A stretch of DNA of 64,000 nucleotides, taken from UKL13-2 sp036394575 (GTDB lineage: Bacteria; Pseudomonadota; Gammaproteobacteria; Burkholderiales; Usitatibacteraceae). The stretch covers positions 124,001-188,000 of the forward strand of contig DASWEY010000020.1 in the NCBI GenBank assembly GCA_036394575.1. The letters run 5' to 3'. Each line of letters opens with the position of its first letter. Positions within the stretch are counted from its first letter, which is position 1. Under the pieces are notes generated by a model. It was not told the DNA's origin, did not search any database, and was given only the letters and a program-made list of their open reading frames with translations. Shown piece by piece: positions 42,148-50,791 of this stretch. The position numbers were made by a program, and so were the translations under genes.

Positions 42148-44826
42148 ATGTCGAATTTACCTGATCGCGTCGTCGCCCTGAAAGTCCTGACTGCCAGTGT
42201 GCTGCTGGCAATGTCAGTTACGGCCGAGGCGCAGGCTCCGGTACCTGCGGCGCCGGTCATCGGTACGCCGTCCCCCGTCGTTGGAGGTCCGCCTGCCGCC
42301 GCGCCGGGCGCGCCGAGACCTTACAAGGACGTCATCAAGGACGCGAAGGAGATCCCGGGCTTTTTCACCCTTTACCAGAAAGACGAGAAAGTCTGGATCG
42401 CCATCAAGCCTGAGCAGTTCGACATCCCTTTCTTTTTTACGTACAACATTCCACAAAGTGTAGGTGAGCGCGGACTTTACGCCAGCCAGATGGGTGGCGC
42501 GGAAATGGCGGTATTCCGTAAAATCGGCGGACTGGTGCAACTGATCGCCAAGAATACCGATTTCTATGCAAGACCTGGTACGCCACAGGCGCAGTTTGTG
42601 GCGGAAGGATTTTCCGATAGCCTGCTGTCAAGTGCAACGATTGTCTCCACGCCCAGTGCCGACAACAAGGCGGTGCTGGTTGAGGCCAATGGCTTGCTGT
42701 TTACCGATATCCCCGGTTATCTCACCCGCCTCGAGTACGCCTACCGCCTGCCGTTCGCGCTCGACGCGCGCAACACCAGCATTTCGCGGGTCAACAATAA
42801 CGATGTCCTGACCGGTATGCAGGTACAGGTGCATTTCAATGTGCCCAAACTGTCCGCTCCGCCCCTGGTGCCGTCGCCGGTACCGATGCCGCCGCCGCCA
42901 TCGACAATGCCCGATCCACGCAGCCTGTTCGTAAGTTTCTACTACAGCTTTGCCAAGCTGCCCGAAGAGCCGATGACTTCCCGCATCGCCGACGAACGGG
43001 TCGGCCATTTTGTCACCTCGCGTGTCGATTACAGCGATGATCTCGCCATCAAGCCCAAGTCCCACCTGATCAATCGCTGGCGCCTGGAAAAGAAGGATCC
43101 CGCCGCCGCTCTGTCCGAGCCGAAGGAGCCGATCACCTATTGGATCGACAAAAACGTTCCTGAAAAATATCGCAAAGCCGTTGCCGACGGCATTCTTGAG
43201 TGGAACAAGGCGTTCGAGAAAATCGGCTTCAAGGATGCAATCGTCGTCAGACAGCAGACCGAAAAAGACGGTTTTGACACCATGGACGCGCGCCACGCCT
43301 CAGTGCGCTGGTTTACCGGCGCCGACGTCGGCTTCGCCATCGGGCCCTCGCACAAGGACCCGCGCAGCGGTGAAATTCTCGATGCCGATATCGGCATGTC
43401 CGACGTGTTCGCGCGTGGTGCGCGCCGTCTGGTGGTCGAGGATCTCGGCAAGCCGCTGGTGTTCGATGCCCAGCTTGCCGGCGCCATGTCGCCCACGCTG
43501 AAACAGCAGGACCTGTTCATGAGTTGTAACTACGCGGCGGAAAAGTCGCAGGATCTGCAGTTCGCCAGCGATATCCTGGAAGCGCGCGGCATGGATATGG
43601 GTGGGCCTGAGGCGGAGCGATTGGCCCAGGATTACGTCAAGGACGTGATCATGCATGAGGTCGGTCACACCCTGGGACTGCGCCACAACTTCCGCTCCTC
43701 GACCATTTACAGCCTGAAACAGATTCAGGACCAGGCTTTCACCAGGGTCAATGGTCTCGCCGGTTCGGTGATGGATTACAACCCCTTCAACCTCGCGGCG
43801 AATGGCGAGAAGCAAGGCGAATACGTGATGTCCACCCTGGGGCCCTACGATTACCTGGCCATCGAATACGCCTATAAGCCCCTCGACCCGAAGAACGAGG
43901 CCGAGGAACTGGCTAAGCTGGCCGCGCAGGCCACCACCAATCCGCTCCTTGCCTATGCCACCGACGAGGACGCTGGTGGAATCGCGCCCGGCATCGATCC
44001 CGACGTCAATCGCTTCGATATGGGCGGCGACCCGCTCGAATATTACAAAAAGCGCATGAAGCTGACGCGTGAACTGTGGGATCGCATACAAACCCTGCAG
44101 CTCAAACCGGGCGAAAGCTATGAACGCCTGACGCGCTCCTTCAGCTCAGGCTTCCGCCAGCTCGCGCAGGTTGCGCCGCTGGCCGCAAAATATGTCGGCG
44201 GCGTCCGGCATCTGCGCGACCGTGCCGGCACAGGTCATGCGCTGTACGAGCCGACCCCGGCCGCCAAGCAGCGCGAAGCATTGACCTTGGTCACCGAGGG
44301 CATGTTCAAGGTCGACAGCTTCAGGCTCAAGCCGGAATTCGTGTCGCGGCTGTCGATCGACCAGTTCGAGCGCCGCGGCAATCCGGATATCTCGATTGCC
44401 AACAGTGTGCTCAATCTGCAGAAAGGCGTGCTGGATGTGCTGCTAGCAGACAGCGTCGCGCAGCGCCTGCTCGACTCGCAGGAAAAGGTCGCCAATCCGG
44501 CATCGCTGATGAAACTTTCGGACCTTTACGACACCCTGCAAAACGCCATCTGGTCGGAACTGCGTACCGGCGGCGATATTTCGCCGATGCGCCGCAACCT
44601 GCAGCGCGAGCATCTGAAGCGTGTAGCCAATGCCTTGATCAAACCGTCGGCCGGCACGCCGGCCGATGCGCGCAGCCTGCAGCGTGAAAACACCATCGCT
44701 CTCGGCGGCCAGATTCGCACGGCGATGACCAAGCCGATGAGCAAGGAAGCCAGGGCGCATCTGTCGGAAAGCTTGAATACGCTCAACGAGGCCCTGAAGG
44801 CGCCAATGCAGCGGGCCGGCGTGTAA
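42148..44826 (+). CDS. Large zinc-dependent metalloprotease (DUF5117/DUF4953 family)
   Basis: 892 residues. A signal peptide (about residues 1-29, cleaved near AEA-QAP) and a Pro/Ala-rich linker are followed by a DUF5117-type domain (GFFTLYQKDEKVWIAIKPEQ). Next comes a metzincin-like zinc site HEVGHTLGLRHNF (HExxHxxGxxH) near residue 508 with the Met-turn candidate AGSVMDYNPF. A long helical C-terminal region completes it. Known relatives are secreted or periplasmic proteins of undefined substrate. It stands alone, followed by a GC-rich hairpin at 44890-44919. Confidence 0.85.
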   Translation: MSNLPDRVVALKVLTASVLLAMSVTAEAQAPVPAAPVIGTPSPVVGGPPAAAPGAPRPYKDVIKDAKEIPGFFTLYQKDEKVWIAIKPEQFDIPFFFTYNIPQSVGERGLYASQMGGAEMAVFRKIGGLVQLIAKNTDFYARPGTPQAQFVAEGFSDSLLSSATIVSTPSADNKAVLVEANGLLFTDIPGYLTRLEYAYRLPFALDARNTSISRVNNNDVLTGMQVQVHFNVPKLSAPPLVPSPVPMPPPPSTMPDPRSLFVSFYYSFAKLPEEPMTSRIADERVGHFVTSRVDYSDDLAIKPKSHLINRWRLEKKDPAAALSEPKEPITYWIDKNVPEKYRKAVADGILEWNKAFEKIGFKDAIVVRQQTEKDGFDTMDARHASVRWFTGADVGFAIGPSHKDPRSGEILDADIGMSDVFARGARRLVVEDLGKPLVFDAQLAGAMSPTLKQQDLFMSCNYAAEKSQDLQFASDILEARGMDMGGPEAERLAQDYVKDVIMHEVGHTLGLRHNFRSSTIYSLKQIQDQAFTRVNGLAGSVMDYNPFNLAANGEKQGEYVMSTLGPYDYLAIEYAYKPLDPKNEAEELAKLAAQATTNPLLAYATDEDAGGIAPGIDPDVNRFDMGGDPLEYYKKRMKLTRELWDRIQTLQLKPGESYERLTRSFSSGFRQLAQVAPLAAKYVGGVRHLRDRAGTGHALYEPTPAAKQREALTLVTEGMFKVDSFRLKPEFVSRLSIDQFERRGNPDISIANSVLNLQKGVLDVLLADSVAQRLLDSQEKVANPASLMKLSDLYDTLQNAIWSELRTGGDISPMRRNLQREHLKRVANALIKPSAGTPADARSLQRENTIALGGQIRTAMTKPMSKEARAHLSESLNTLNEALKAPMQRAGV

Positions 44827-44889
44827 AAGGCCGAAAAGGCTGAAAAGGCCGAGGAGGGCCGGGGGGAGCCGCAAGTCCTGAAAAAGGCG

Positions 44890-44919
44890 TTGCCCGGCGC
44901 CGCGCAGTGGGCCGGGCAA
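44890..44919 (+). other. GC-rich hairpin after the metalloprotease gene
   Basis: TTGCCCGGC (44890-44898) pairs with GCCGGGCAA (44911-44919) around a 12-base loop. No T run follows, so a classical terminator is doubtful. Just upstream, the sequence AAAAGGCYG is repeated three times directly after the stop codon (44825-44851). Confidence 0.5.
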
Positions 44920-44931
44920 ACCAGGGATCAG

Positions 44932-44960
44932 GTGACTTGGCGCCTAGTCTTCTCTATAAT
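44932..44960 (+). promoter_or_regulatory. Promoter of the 42-residue basic protein gene
   Basis: GTGACT (44932-44937), a 17-base spacer and a perfect -10 TATAAT (44955-44960). The start codon is 36 bases downstream, with GGAG in between. Confidence 0.65.
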
Positions 44961-44995
44961 CACGAATTCAGACGAATTCAACGTTGGAGTACAAC

Positions 44996-45124
44996 ATGGC
45001 AGAACGTAAACGCACCCGTCGCAACACGCTTGAACGCCGTTGCCTGGGCAAATACTACAAGCGTCTTTTCATCGGCTCCAACAAGTCGATTTTCAAGATG
45101 CTCGAGACGATCAAGAAGATCTAG
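44996..45124 (+). CDS. 42-residue very basic protein (unrecognised)
   Basis: The ATG at 44996 is preceded by TTGGAGT (GGAG at about 44985-44988), and the frame ends at TAG 45122-45124. Fourteen of 42 residues are Lys/Arg and three are Glu, with one Cys (ERRCLGKYYKRLFIG). The short size and basic, aromatic character recall small ribosome-associated proteins such as bTHX, but I cannot align it to bTHX or to S21, so no function is assigned. It has its own consensus promoter and a perfect terminator and shares no transcript with neighbours, which makes a real gene likely. Confidence 0.72.
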   Translation: MAERKRTRRNTLERRCLGKYYKRLFIGSNKSIFKMLETIKKI

Positions 45125-45154
45125 CCTCGTCAAGTCTTAGTCAGGCTGCACGCA

Positions 45155-45183
45155 AAGCCGCCGGAGCAATCCGGCGGCTTTTG
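45155..45183 (+). terminator. Rho-independent terminator of the 42-residue gene
   Basis: A perfect ten-base-pair stem AAGCCGCCGG (45155-45164) / CCGGCGGCTT (45171-45180) with loop AGCAAT and a T run (TTTTGCTTTTT). Confidence 0.93.
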
Positions 45184-45267
45184 CTTTTTAACGCCCAACA
45201 TGTGCCCATATCGGTTTTTCGCAACCCAAACGCCGCGCTGAATGCTGCGCCGCAGCATCAAAAATGA

Positions 45268-45317
45268 TTGACATGCCCAGGTGAGGGTAATACGCTCGAT
45301 TCAAACACTCGTTTGAA
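45268..45317 (+). promoter_or_regulatory. Promoter and PsrA-type operator of the fatty-acid regulator gene
   Basis: TTGACA (45268-45273) lies 17 bases from TACGCT (45291-45296). Immediately downstream is an inverted repeat TTCAAAC (45300-45306), ACTC, GTTTGAA (45311-45317). Its core CAAAC-N4-GTTTG matches the binding motif described for pseudomonad PsrA (G/C-AAAC-N2-4-GTTT-G/C). It would overlap the transcription start, fitting autorepression. No second copy was seen in the rest of the cluster. Confidence 0.7.
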
Positions 45318-45371
45318 ATACCCCGTACAATCCCTGCACGCCTGCATCAATCCACTGAATCAGAAGGAAAT

Positions 45372-46139
45372 ATGTCGAATTCCGCATTGCATAGAGTGCC
45401 CCGCACTGCGGAGTCTGCCGCCGAAAAAATCGCCGACAAGGCTGCCGAGGGTGGCGATACCAAGTCGAGAATTCTCGATGCGGCGGAAGAATTGTTTATG
45501 GAGCATGGCTTCGAAGCAACCTCGCTGCGGCTTATCACCACAGCGGCGGGGGTGAATCTGGCCGCCGTCAATTACCATTTCGGCTCCAAGGAAGAACTAT
45601 TCCAGGCGGTGTTGACGAGGCGGCTTGATCCCATGAACCAGGACCGTCTGCGTTTGCTGGCCGAATACGAGTCCGGCAGCGCCGCCGGGCACGGCAAGGG
45701 CGGCAAGGCCGCGCTCACCTGCGAACAGATCATCTCGGCCATGTTCATTCCGGCGCTGAAACTGGCGCGCGACCATGAACAGGGCGGCAAGAATTTCCTG
45801 CGCCTGCTCGGACGTGCCTATGCCGATCCGGCGCCGTTCATTCGCGAATTCCTGTCGAACCAGTACGCCGAAATGGTCGCGCGGTTTCGCGCCGCGTTTG
45901 GCCGCGCCCTGCCGCATTTGCCGCGCGAGGAGGTGTCCTGGCGCCTGCATTTTGTGCTGGGCGCCCTGTCATACACCCTGGCCGGCACCGATGCGCTCAA
46001 GATGATCGCGCAGTTTCATCCCGAAGAAGTCAACAACGACGAGTTGCTGCTGAAGCGGCTCGCCCCCTTTCTCGCCGCCGGTTTGCGCGCGCCGCTGCAG
46101 CAGGCGTCCGACGCGCATCAATGGTTTTCCGAAGCCTGA
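45372..46139 (+). CDS. psrA: TetR-family regulator of fatty-acid degradation (PsrA-like)
   Basis: 255 residues. The N-terminal ~50 residues precede a TetR helix-turn-helix (ILDAAEELFMEHGFEATSLR, then ITTAAGVNLAAVNYHFGSKE). This closely resembles the DNA-binding region of Pseudomonas PsrA, a long-chain fatty-acid-responsive repressor of beta-oxidation genes. The C-terminal domain (about 110-235) would bind the acyl ligand. AAGGAA precedes the ATG. A PsrA-type operator overlaps its promoter, and fadE starts 36 bases downstream, so the regulator heads and probably controls the operon. Confidence 0.85.
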   Translation: MSNSALHRVPRTAESAAEKIADKAAEGGDTKSRILDAAEELFMEHGFEATSLRLITTAAGVNLAAVNYHFGSKEELFQAVLTRRLDPMNQDRLRLLAEYESGSAAGHGKGGKAALTCEQIISAMFIPALKLARDHEQGGKNFLRLLGRAYADPAPFIREFLSNQYAEMVARFRAAFGRALPHLPREEVSWRLHFVLGALSYTLAGTDALKMIAQFHPEEVNNDELLLKRLAPFLAAGLRAPLQQASDAHQWFSEA

Positions 46140-46175
46140 TTTTTTGCAGCTCTATTCCTTGAAGGAGACGTCATC

Positions 46176-48638
46176 ATGTTGACGATTCTGTTGTCCCTGT
46201 TGCTGGTGATCGCCGTGGTATGGACACTTGCCTATCACGCTGTCAGCGCGGCGATCTGGTCGCTGGTTCTCGGCGCAGGCCTGTTCGTGCTGACCATCAG
46301 TGGCGCCGCGCCCGGCCTCCTCATCGGCCTGGCATGGATTGCATTCATCGCATTTGCGGTTGTCGCCAATGTGAGGTCGCTGCGGCTCGGCCTGCTCAGC
46401 GTGCCGATCTTCCGCATCTATAAAAAAGTCCTCCCGCAAATGTCGCAGACCGAACAGGAAGCGCTGGAAGCAGGCACCGTCTGGTGGGATGGCGATCTGT
46501 TCTCCGGCAAGCCGGACTGGAACAAATGGCTGAGCGTGCCCAAGGCCAAGCTGACAGCCGAGGAGCAGGCCTTCATCGACGGCCCGGCCAATGAATTGTG
46601 CGCCATGGTCGATGAGTGGAAGACAACGCATGAATTGCATGACCTCGAGCCGCGCGTCTGGCAATTCATCAAGGACAAAGGCTTCCTGGGCATGATCATT
46701 CCCAAGGAGTACGGTGGTCTCGGCTTCTCGGCCTATGGCCACAGCCAGGTGGTGATGAAAATTTCCACACGCTCGGCGACCGCGGCGGTATCGGTAATGG
46801 TGCCCAACTCCCTCGGCCCGGGCGAGCTGCTGATGCACTACGGCACCAAGGCGCAGAAGGATTACTATCTGCCGCGTCTCGCCAAAGGCCTGGAGATTCC
46901 CTGCTTCGCGCTGACCGCGCCGGAAGCCGGTTCCGATGCCGCCTCGATGCCCGACGTCGGCATCGTCTGCCGGGAAATGTACGAAGGCAAGGAGACCCTG
47001 GGACTGCGCGTGACCTGGGAAAAGCGCTACATCACGCTGGGCCCGATCGCGACCATTCTCGGTCTCGCCTTCAAGTGCTATGACCCGGACAAATTACTGG
47101 ACGGCGAAACCGATCTCGGCATCACCTGCGCATTGATTCCGACCAGTCACAAGGGCGTGAACATCGGTCGTCGCCATATGACCTTGAACGCCGCGTTCAT
47201 GAACGGTCCCAACTGGGGCAAAGATGTGTTCATCCCCATCGACTGGGTGATCGGCGGCCAGGAAATGGTCGGCCAGGGCTGGCGCATGCTGATGGAATGC
47301 CTGGCGGCAGGCCGCTCGATTTCCCTGCCCGCGCAATCGATCGCGGCCGGCAAGGTCACCAGCTTCACCTCAGGCGCCTATGCGCGCGTGCGCCAGCAGT
47401 TCAAGACGCAGATCGGCAAGTTCGAAGGCATCGAGGAGCCGCTGGCGCGCATCGGCGCGATGACCTATCTGATGGACGCCACCCGCACCATCACCGCTGG
47501 CGCTCTCGATCTCGGTGAAAAGCCCTCGGTGCTGTCGGCGATCTCGAAGTATCACGCTACCGAGCGCATGCGCCAGGTGATCAATGACGCCATGGATATC
47601 CACGGCGGCAAGGGCATCTGCATGGGGCCCAACAATTACCTGGGCCGCGCCTATCAGCAGATCCCGATCGCGATCACGGTGGAGGGCGCCAATATCCTGA
47701 CGCGCTCGTTGATCATTTTCGGCCAGGGCGCGATCCGCTGCCATCCCTGGGTGCTGAAGGAAATGAAAGCCGCGCGCGAGGATTCGATCGATAAATTCGA
47801 CGAAGCCTTCTGGGGACATATCAAGTTCACGATTTCCAACGCGGCGCGCGCCCTGTGGATGGGCTTGACCGGCGGCGCCGGCCTGCCGGCGCCGGCCTGT
47901 GCGGAGACCAAGCGCTTCTATCAACAGATGACGCGCTTCTCATCCGCCTTCGCCCTGCTGGCCGATACCTCGATGTTCGTCATCGGCGGCTCGCTGAAAC
48001 GCAAGGAAAAACTCTCCGCGCGGTTGGGCGATGTGCTCTCGTATCTATACTTGGCCTCCTGCGCGCTCAAGTTCTACGACGAGCGCGGCCAGCAGAAGGA
48101 TGAACTGCCCCTGCTGCAATGGGCCATGTACGACTGCTCGTTCAAGATCCAGGTGGCGATGGACGGCATCATCGCCAACTTCCCGAATCGCGCGGTGGCG
48201 TGGATTCTGCGTCGTCTGGTGTTCCCGAAAGGCCTGACGCTGATCCAGCCCAGCGACGAGATGGGCCACCAGGTCGCGAAAATCCTGATCACGCCTTCGG
48301 CCGCGCGCGATCGCCTGATCGCCGGCATGTATTTGCCCGATGACGAGAAGGACATCATGGGTCATCTGAATGCGGCCATGCACGCGGTGATCGCAGCCGA
48401 GCCGATCGAAGCCAAAGTGCGCACGGCGCAAAAGGCCGGACGCATCGGCGCCCGCGGCCAGGACGCCATCTTCGATGAAGCGATGATGCTCTCCGTCATT
48501 ACCGAAACCGAACTCGCGCAATGGAAGCGCGCGCGCGTTCTCACGCGTGACGTGGTGCGGGTGGATGACTTCGACAAAAATTTCGGTCTGGCGGTGGTCG
48601 AGCCGGCCAGCTGGCAACACACGATGGCGGCGGAGTAA
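46176..48638 (+). CDS. fadE: Acyl-CoA dehydrogenase FadE
   Basis: 820 residues, the long FadE type (E. coli 814). Two or three N-terminal hydrophobic segments (about residues 1-75) anchor it to the membrane. The acyl-CoA dehydrogenase core follows (GMIIPKEYGGLGFSAYGHS, CFALTAPEAGSDAASMPD, DAMDIHGGKGICMGPNNYL), then the C-terminal DUF1974 extension. It catalyses the first, FAD-dependent step of beta-oxidation. AAGGAG precedes the ATG. It is second in the psrA-led operon; the thiolase gene starts two bases after its stop. Confidence 0.95.
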   Translation: MLTILLSLLLVIAVVWTLAYHAVSAAIWSLVLGAGLFVLTISGAAPGLLIGLAWIAFIAFAVVANVRSLRLGLLSVPIFRIYKKVLPQMSQTEQEALEAGTVWWDGDLFSGKPDWNKWLSVPKAKLTAEEQAFIDGPANELCAMVDEWKTTHELHDLEPRVWQFIKDKGFLGMIIPKEYGGLGFSAYGHSQVVMKISTRSATAAVSVMVPNSLGPGELLMHYGTKAQKDYYLPRLAKGLEIPCFALTAPEAGSDAASMPDVGIVCREMYEGKETLGLRVTWEKRYITLGPIATILGLAFKCYDPDKLLDGETDLGITCALIPTSHKGVNIGRRHMTLNAAFMNGPNWGKDVFIPIDWVIGGQEMVGQGWRMLMECLAAGRSISLPAQSIAAGKVTSFTSGAYARVRQQFKTQIGKFEGIEEPLARIGAMTYLMDATRTITAGALDLGEKPSVLSAISKYHATERMRQVINDAMDIHGGKGICMGPNNYLGRAYQQIPIAITVEGANILTRSLIIFGQGAIRCHPWVLKEMKAAREDSIDKFDEAFWGHIKFTISNAARALWMGLTGGAGLPAPACAETKRFYQQMTRFSSAFALLADTSMFVIGGSLKRKEKLSARLGDVLSYLYLASCALKFYDERGQQKDELPLLQWAMYDCSFKIQVAMDGIIANFPNRAVAWILRRLVFPKGLTLIQPSDEMGHQVAKILITPSAARDRLIAGMYLPDDEKDIMGHLNAAMHAVIAAEPIEAKVRTAQKAGRIGARGQDAIFDEAMMLSVITETELAQWKRARVLTRDVVRVDDFDKNFGLAVVEPASWQHTMAAE

Positions 48639-48640
48639 TC

Positions 48641-49921
48641 ATGGCAAAACCGGTTTATGTGGTCGACGGCGCACGCACGCCATTCCTGAAAGCCAAAAGC
48701 AAACCCGGGCCGTTCTCGGGCGGCGACCTGGCCGTGGGTTGCGGGCGTCCTTTGTTGCTACGGCAAAAATTTGCGGCAACCGCGTTCGACGAAGTGATTG
48801 TCGGCGCCGCCATGCCCAGTGCCGACGAGGCCAATATCGGCCGCGTCATTGCACTGCGCCTTGGTTGCGGCGACAAGGTGCCGGCGTGGACGGTGATGCG
48901 CAACTGCGCTTCCGGCATGCAGGCGCTGGACTCGGCCTATATGAACATTCTCGCCGGCAAATCGAATCTGGTGCTGGCCGGCGGCACCGACGCCATGAGC
49001 CATGCGCCCCTGCTGTTCGGGCCGAAGATGGTCAACTGGCTGGCAGACTGGTATGGCGCTAAATCATTCGGCCAGCGCGCCGGCGTCGCCGCGCAATTCC
49101 GGCCGGCCTATCTCGCGCCGGTGATCGCCATTTTGAAAGGTCTCACGGATCCCATCGTCAAATTGACCATGGGGCAGACGGCGGAAATCGTCGCCAAGCG
49201 TTTCGGCATCACCCGCCAAATGATGGACGTCTTCGCGGCCGAATCGCATCTGCGGGTTCTGGCCGGGCGCGAAGCAAAACACTTTGACGAAATCGAGCCG
49301 CTGATCGACGCTGCCGGCAATGTCTACAAGAACGACGATGGCGTGCGTACCGACTCGACACCAGAACGCCTCGCCAAATTGCGCCCGGTATTCGACAAGG
49401 TCTATGGCAGCGTGACTGCGGGCAACTCTTCGCAGGTCACCGACGGCGCGGCCATGTTGATCCTGGCTTCCGAGCAGGCGGTTGCCAAGTACGATCTGCA
49501 GCCGCTGGGCGCCATCGTCGATTCGCAATGGAGCGCGCTCGATCCATCCGAAATGGGATTGGGTCCGGTGCATGCGATCACCCCGATGCTGCGACGCAAT
49601 GACATGGGTCTCGGCGACCTCGATTGTCTCGAAATCAATGAAGCCTTCGCCGCGCAGGTCTTGGGTTGTCTGGCTGCCTGGGAGTCCGAAGCGTATTGCA
49701 AGGAGAAGCTTGGACTGCAAGGGGCCTTCGGCACCATGGATCGCCGCAAATTCAATGTCGATGGCGGCGCGATTGCGATCGGCCATCCGATCGGCGCATC
49801 CGGTGCGCGCGTGGTGTTGCATGCCCTGAAAACCCTGCAACGTACCGGCGGCAAGCGCGCCGCCGCATCGCTGTGCATCGGCGGCGGGCAGGGCGGGGCG
49901 ATGCTGCTGGAACGGGTTTAG
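48641..49921 (+). CDS. fadI: Acetyl-CoA C-acyltransferase (FadI-type thiolase)
   Basis: A 426-residue thiolase, the chain-shortening step of beta-oxidation. The acyl-accepting Cys is near residue 89 (VMRNCASGMQA), the His is in IAIGHPIGASGAR and the second Cys is in LCIGGGQGGAM. Length and sequence fit the FadI branch that partners FadJ, whose homologue lies two genes downstream. It is almost contiguous with fadE. Confidence 0.9.
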   Translation: MAKPVYVVDGARTPFLKAKSKPGPFSGGDLAVGCGRPLLLRQKFAATAFDEVIVGAAMPSADEANIGRVIALRLGCGDKVPAWTVMRNCASGMQALDSAYMNILAGKSNLVLAGGTDAMSHAPLLFGPKMVNWLADWYGAKSFGQRAGVAAQFRPAYLAPVIAILKGLTDPIVKLTMGQTAEIVAKRFGITRQMMDVFAAESHLRVLAGREAKHFDEIEPLIDAAGNVYKNDDGVRTDSTPERLAKLRPVFDKVYGSVTAGNSSQVTDGAAMLILASEQAVAKYDLQPLGAIVDSQWSALDPSEMGLGPVHAITPMLRRNDMGLGDLDCLEINEAFAAQVLGCLAAWESEAYCKEKLGLQGAFGTMDRRKFNVDGGAIAIGHPIGASGARVVLHALKTLQRTGGKRAAASLCIGGGQGGAMLLERV

Positions 49922-49954
49922 TTTTTTATCCACGGCAAGGACTTGCACCAGCCG

Positions 49955-50791
49955 ATGCTGCCTCCATTCGTACTCTTCGATCTCGACGACACGCTGTTCG
50001 ACCATCAGCGCGCCACGCATATCGCCCTGCAGGCGATACATGCGGCGCATGCCGGCGACCTGCCCTTCGAGGCCTTCTCGCAGGAGCATGCGCGCGTGCT
50101 CGAGGCGTATCACGGCCGTTTCCTCAGGGGTGAATTAACACTGGACGAAGCGCGCGCCGCGCGCATGATCGAGGCCTTCGCCACATTCGGGCGCAAGCTA
50201 TCGGCCGCCGAATCGCTGGCGATTGCCGATATTTACCGGCAGGAACATCGCGGCAATCGCGCCCTGGTGCCCGGCGCGCGCGAATTGCTCGCTGCCCTGC
50301 ATGGCAAAGTGCGCATGGGCCTTGTCAGTAACAACGCGGTGGCCGAGCAGTTCGATAAATTGCGCAAGCTCGACATCGCGCATTACTTCGAGGCGATCGT
50401 GATCTCGGAAGATGTCGGCGTATGCAAACCGGACGCGCGCATTTTCGCTCTTGCGCTCGAGCGTCTCGGCGCCGGGCCGCGGCAGGCGGTAATGATCGGC
50501 GACAGCCTGCATGCCGATATCGGCGGCGCGCTCGGCGCCGGCATCGCCGCCGTCTGGCTGAACCGCAACGGGCCGGCGCAAGAAAGTCAAAGTCCAGCAT
50601 TGGCGGGCATCTCCGGGCAAAAATGGCCGGAAACCCGCACCAATACTGGTGTTTCATATTTGCAGCCCATTGAAATTTTGTCGCTGACGCCGCCGGCCAT
50701 AGCACTGGCCGCCATTCAAAACGCATACCAACAACACGCAGTAGCTCTCAAGGGATCCACTCATGCAAAGCTGGAAACACTGGCGTCTTGA
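49955..50791 (+). CDS. HAD-superfamily phosphatase with repeat-derived C-terminal tail
   Basis: 278 residues. It is a HAD hydrolase with nucleophile motif FDLDDTLFDH, motif II SNNAV, Lys in VCKPDARIF and motif IV IGDSLHADIGGA, resembling the YjjG pyrimidine-nucleotidase group. The conserved domain ends near residue 207 (VWLNRNG). The rest is encoded by a copy of the palindromic repeat (50588-50653) and then by sequence running 29 bases into the next gene. I start at the ATG at 49955; a TTG at 49943 would add four residues. A role in fatty-acid degradation is not evident. Confidence 0.8.
   Translation: MLPPFVLFDLDDTLFDHQRATHIALQAIHAAHAGDLPFEAFSQEHARVLEAYHGRFLRGELTLDEARAARMIEAFATFGRKLSAAESLAIADIYRQEHRGNRALVPGARELLAALHGKVRMGLVSNNAVAEQFDKLRKLDIAHYFEAIVISEDVGVCKPDARIFALALERLGAGPRQAVMIGDSLHADIGGALGAGIAAVWLNRNGPAQESQSPALAGISGQKWPETRTNTGVSYLQPIEILSLTPPAIALAAIQNAYQQHAVALKGSTHAKLETLAS
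50588..50653. repeat. Palindromic repeat, copy C, inside the 3' end of the HAD gene
   Basis: AAAGTCCAGCATTGGCGGGC (left arm, from 50588) and the right arm CCGGAAACCCGCACCAATACTGGTGTTT form an imperfect hairpin with a GCAAAAATGG-containing loop. It shares TCCAGCATTGGCG and CCAATNCTGG with the other three copies but is more diverged, and it lies within an open reading frame. Confidence 0.72.

Noticed and set aside
45300..45317. The TTCAAAC/GTTTGAA palindrome as a terminator of the upstream unit
   Set aside because: The stem is AT-rich and short, has no T run, and the real terminator lies at 45155-45183. A TetR operator explains it better.
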